A stretch of 7,120 nucleotides of DNA, from assembly GCA_021775795.1 (NCBI GenBank), contig JAJFHB010000558.1:1-7120 (forward strand). Direction: 5' to 3'. Source of the stretch: Hyphomicrobiales bacterium. GTDB taxonomy: Bacteria; Pseudomonadota; Alphaproteobacteria; Rhizobiales; JAJFHB01. The translations under genes were made by a program, and so were the position numbers. How positions within the stretch are numbered: the first letter of the stretch is position 1; each line of letters begins with the position of its first letter. The notes below the pieces were generated by a model. It was not told the origin of the DNA. It did no database searches and was given only the letters and a program-made list of their open reading frames with translations. Shown here piece after piece: positions 5,302 to 7,120 of this stretch.

Positions 5302-5550
5302 TTACCCAGACCTCTGGCCCTCTTTGGGCGAGAAAGAGAAGAGGCGGGAAAACAATGCCCGCACACTTGTGACAAGAACTGACAGCATACCTCCCAGCGC
5401 TGTGCTGAGCGGCCCTGCAGACCTGGCCGTTGTCCAGCCATTGCGACGCTCGTTGTAGACATGTTGAGCAAGAGCGTGTCTGGAAGGTGCAACGCCGCCG
5501 TTGGGGTGCCGATCTGTCAGGTAGTGGACTTCGATTTCTGAAGGAAACAT
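5302..5550 (-). CDS. Small hypothetical protein, divergent from the BTAD regulator
   Basis: This 82-residue reading frame is not a family I recognise. It starts at ATG 5550 with a strong ribosome site, AGGAG at 5564-5560, nine nt from the start; a TTG at 5559 would lie inside the spacer. Codon choice looks like that of the neighbouring genes. The N-terminal part is polar (SEIEVHYLTDRHPNGG, then RHALAQHVYNERRNGW). Residues 48-63 (PLSTALGGMLSVLVTSV region) are hydrophobic, and the tail RALFSRLFSF is amphipathic and basic, suggesting membrane association, though the segment is short for a full transmembrane helix. It is transcribed away from the SARP-type regulator with 183 bp between starts, so it may be a regulated target. 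Two competing frames overlap it, but neither has a ribosome site of this quality. Confidence 0.45.
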   Translation of the reverse strand: MFPSEIEVHYLTDRHPNGGVAPSRHALAQHVYNERRNGWTTARSAGPLSTALGGMLSVLVTSVRALFSRLFSFSPKEGQRSG

Positions 5551-5733
5551 TGTTTTCAACTCCTATCTGCGATTTCTCAGTTTTGTTTGACGAGACCAGA
5601 TTGGGCTGTGGGCATTTGCGCAATGTCAGCGACAGCGTGAATTCAACGTAAAATCTTTCAGGCTCCTGCAGATTTTGCGGCTACTGTACCCAGCGACACC
5701 TTCGCACCAGGACAATTGGCAAATTTGGCACGT
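5551..5733. promoter_or_regulatory. Divergent control region between small ORF and BTAD regulator
   Basis: These 183 bp must carry the promoters for both flanking genes if the calls are right. Visible elements are the 8-bp palindrome TTGCGCAA (5616-5623), the direct repeat CAGCGACA at 5627-5634 and 5691-5698 (starts 64 bp apart), and a TTGACG -35-like box at 5587-5592 without a good -10 partner. SARP-type proteins typically bind short direct repeats, so these are candidates; no binding site is proven. Confidence 0.35.
5560..5564 (-). promoter_or_regulatory. Strong ribosome binding site of the small ORF
   Basis: Read on the minus strand this is AGGAG, nine nt before ATG 5550. It is the best Shine-Dalgarno match in the right-hand part of the window and the main reason for treating the small ORF as real. 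Confidence 0.5.
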
Positions 5734-5739
5734 ATGGCA
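5717..5739 (+). repeat. Three TGGCA units at exact 9-bp spacing
   Basis: TGGCA occurs at 5717-5721, 5726-5730 and 5735-5739, the last overlapping the regulator's start codon. In the regulator's frame the units read TTG-GCA, TTG-GCA, ATG-GCA, so three potential start codons are each followed by GCA. It may be a small autoregulatory repeat or simply an ambiguity in the start. Confidence 0.5.
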
Positions 5740-7120
5740 GAATTGAATATCAACCTGTTCGGCAACTTCGAACTTGCCGGTCCCTGCGAGACGTCTCTCA
5801 CCAGAAAAGCAAAGGCGGTTGCAGCCTATCTTGCGTTGCAACGAGGGCTGCCCCAATCCCGCGACAGAATCGTTGCGCTGTTCTGGGAAAACAGCCCGGA
5901 GGAGCAGGCACGGACGAACCTCCGTCAATGTCTGTCGGCGCTGCGAAAAACATTCAAGGATGCAGTCGTCACGGAGACGGACACCGTTGTGTTCGATATC
6001 TCGACGGTGAGTACAGACGTGGCACTTTTCGAACAGTTGGTCGAAAGCGGAGATCAACAATCGCTGGAAGAAGCGGCTGGCATCTATCAGGGGGATCTTC
6101 TCGACGGGTTCGGTTTTAAAGAAGAAGCATTTGAAGCCTGGGTCAGGACAGAACGAGAGCGTCTCCGCATCGTAATGGTCGATGTGCTTTTGCAGCTTAT
6201 CGGTCACTGCGAGGCTGCAAATGAGTTCGGTTCAGCTTTGAAGTTTGCACAGCGTCTCGTCGCAATGGATCCACTCAACGAAAATGTTCATCGTGCGTTG
6301 ATGCGTTCATACTCTGCACAGGGGCGTTATGATGCTGCTCTGAAGCAGTTTGAAGTTTGCAAAAATGTCCTGCAGCAGCAACTCGGCGTGGAACCTGACG
6401 CTGAGACCCGAACATTGTTCGACAGTTTGAAGAAAGAACGCAAGAGCCGCGTTGAGCCAACTTCGGCCGGCGCAATGGTCGTCAATGTAGAAGCCCAGTT
6501 TTCTGAATTGGGTATCGACTTCTCGCTGCCGTCAAAACCGTCGATCATACTGATGCCGTTTAAAGACATGAGCGTAAATGGCGGGTTTGGTCATTTCGCG
6601 GAAGGCATCAGAATTGATGTGCAAAGCGCATTGGTCAAGATTTCTGGCCTGTTTGTCATTGCAGCAGGCAGTGGCGCTGCTTATGCAGACTTCGCTGTGT
6701 CACCAGAGCAGGTCTCACGGGAAGTGGGAGTGCAGTATGTCCTGGAAGGATATCTGCAGGGTGGTGACGGCAAGCTTCGTACCACCGTCCAACTCAATGA
6801 CGCAATCAGCGGTCAGGTCGTGTGGAGCGAGCGTTACGATCGAGTATTGGATGATGAGTTTCGCGTACAGGACGAGATCGTCGACAAGATTGTTACGTCC
6901 TTGGATGTCAAACTGGTCAGCGGTGAACAGGCCAGGGTGTGGCGAAAGACCTTGCACAATCCAAAGGCGCTGGAGCTCTATTACAAGGGCCTCGATCTCT
7001 TAGGTGCGTTCGACAAACAGAGCGTGACGGAGGCCCGGCGGCTGTTTGAGAAAGTCTCCGATGTCTCAGCGGATGTTACATTGGGGCCAACCCTGGTTGC
7101 ATTCTGCCACTATTGGGATT
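5734..7120 (+). CDS. SARP/BTAD-type regulator with TolB-like domain, C-terminus beyond window
   Basis: The frame stays open for at least 462 codons and runs off the window. Residues 1 to about 94 form an OmpR-like winged helix of the SARP type (LNINLFGNFEL; RKAKAVAAYLAL; SRDRIVALFW; RTNLRQCLSALRKTF). Residues ~95-247 are a bacterial transcriptional activation domain (DVALFEQLV; YQGDLLDGF; RALMRSYSAQGRYDAALKQFEVCKNVL; LGVEPDAETR). Residues ~270-400 match the TolB-like module found beside class III adenylate cyclases and in similar regulators (SIILMPFKDMS; FAEGIRIDVQSAL; VQYVLEGYLQ; WSERYDR; VQDEIVDKIVTSL). The tail NPKALELYYKGLDLL suggests TPR repeats beyond the edge. It is probably a DNA-binding activator; the signal is unknown. 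No cyclase domain is seen in the visible part. The start ATG 5734 fits the domain boundary, but TTG 5716 and 5725 are also possible and no good ribosome site marks any of them. The frame's upstream stop is at 5638. Confidence 0.9.
   Translation, partial: MAELNINLFGNFELAGPCETSLTRKAKAVAAYLALQRGLPQSRDRIVALFWENSPEEQARTNLRQCLSALRKTFKDAVVTETDTVVFDISTVSTDVALFEQLVESGDQQSLEEAAGIYQGDLLDGFGFKEEAFEAWVRTERERLRIVMVDVLLQLIGHCEAANEFGSALKFAQRLVAMDPLNENVHRALMRSYSAQGRYDAALKQFEVCKNVLQQQLGVEPDAETRTLFDSLKKERKSRVEPTSAGAMVVNVEAQFSELGIDFSLPSKPSIILMPFKDMSVNGGFGHFAEGIRIDVQSALVKISGLFVIAAGSGAAYADFAVSPEQVSREVGVQYVLEGYLQGGDGKLRTTVQLNDAISGQVVWSERYDRVLDDEFRVQDEIVDKIVTSLDVKLVSGEQARVWRKTLHNPKALELYYKGLDLLGAFDKQSVTEARRLFEKVSDVSADVTLGPTLVAFCHYWD

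Noticed and set aside
5175..5492. Minus-strand ORF of 105 residues overlapping the small ORF
   Set aside because: It overlaps the better-supported frame 5302-5550, lacks a comparable ribosome site, and its composition (Ser/Arg/Cys-rich) is that of a shadow frame.
5430..5651. Plus-strand ORF of 73 residues
   Set aside because: Arg/Cys/Trp-rich, no ribosome site, antisense to the small ORF; unlikely coding.

Overview
The window looks like part of an alphaproteobacterial chromosome, most likely from the order Hyphomicrobiales (Rhizobiales) or a close marine relative. This rests on the ReAV-type asparaginase II, the class IV aminotransferase, the codon use (moderately high GC, G/C-rich third positions) and the SARP/BTAD regulator fused to a TolB-like domain. 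No genus can be assigned from sequence alone. No phage, IS, integrase or CRISPR signal is visible.

Layout. At the left edge two tRNA genes are transcribed away from each other: tRNA-Pro(CGG) on the minus strand (4-80) and tRNA-Gln(TTG) on the plus strand (231-306). The 150 bp between them holds a plausible promoter for each. Only 14 bp after the tRNA-Gln CCA end, a plus-strand run begins: an atypical short-chain dehydrogenase/reductase (SDR) with a missing catalytic serine and a shortened substrate region (321-1133), a fold-type IV PLP aminotransferase resembling (R)-amine transaminases (1215-2144), a zinc/Ser-Lys type asparaginase II (2180-3178), then a soluble GGDEF diguanylate cyclase (3288-4397). 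The cyclase converges, with 12 bp between stop codons, on a minus-strand DUF1326 cysteine-motif protein (4410-5021). After a gene-poor stretch comes a probable small minus-strand ORF (5302-5550). It is divergent from a large plus-strand regulator (5734 to the window edge) with an N-terminal winged helix, a BTAD domain and a TolB-like domain, cut off by the window.

How the genes may work together. The aminotransferase and asparaginase are 35 bp apart, on one strand, and each has a ribosome-binding site, so they probably form a small operon for amine or amino-acid nitrogen use. The SDR upstream may be a degenerate or non-catalytic member of the same unit. The cyclase has its own 109-bp upstream gap and is probably a separate unit. 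The regulator and the small ORF share a 183-bp divergent control region with short repeats, so the small ORF is a candidate target.

The most notable points are the pseudoenzyme-like SDR directly behind a tRNA, an active-site difference in the amine-transaminase-like enzyme, and the small unrecognised ORF facing the SARP-type regulator. I found no clear evidence of a wholly new multi-gene system.
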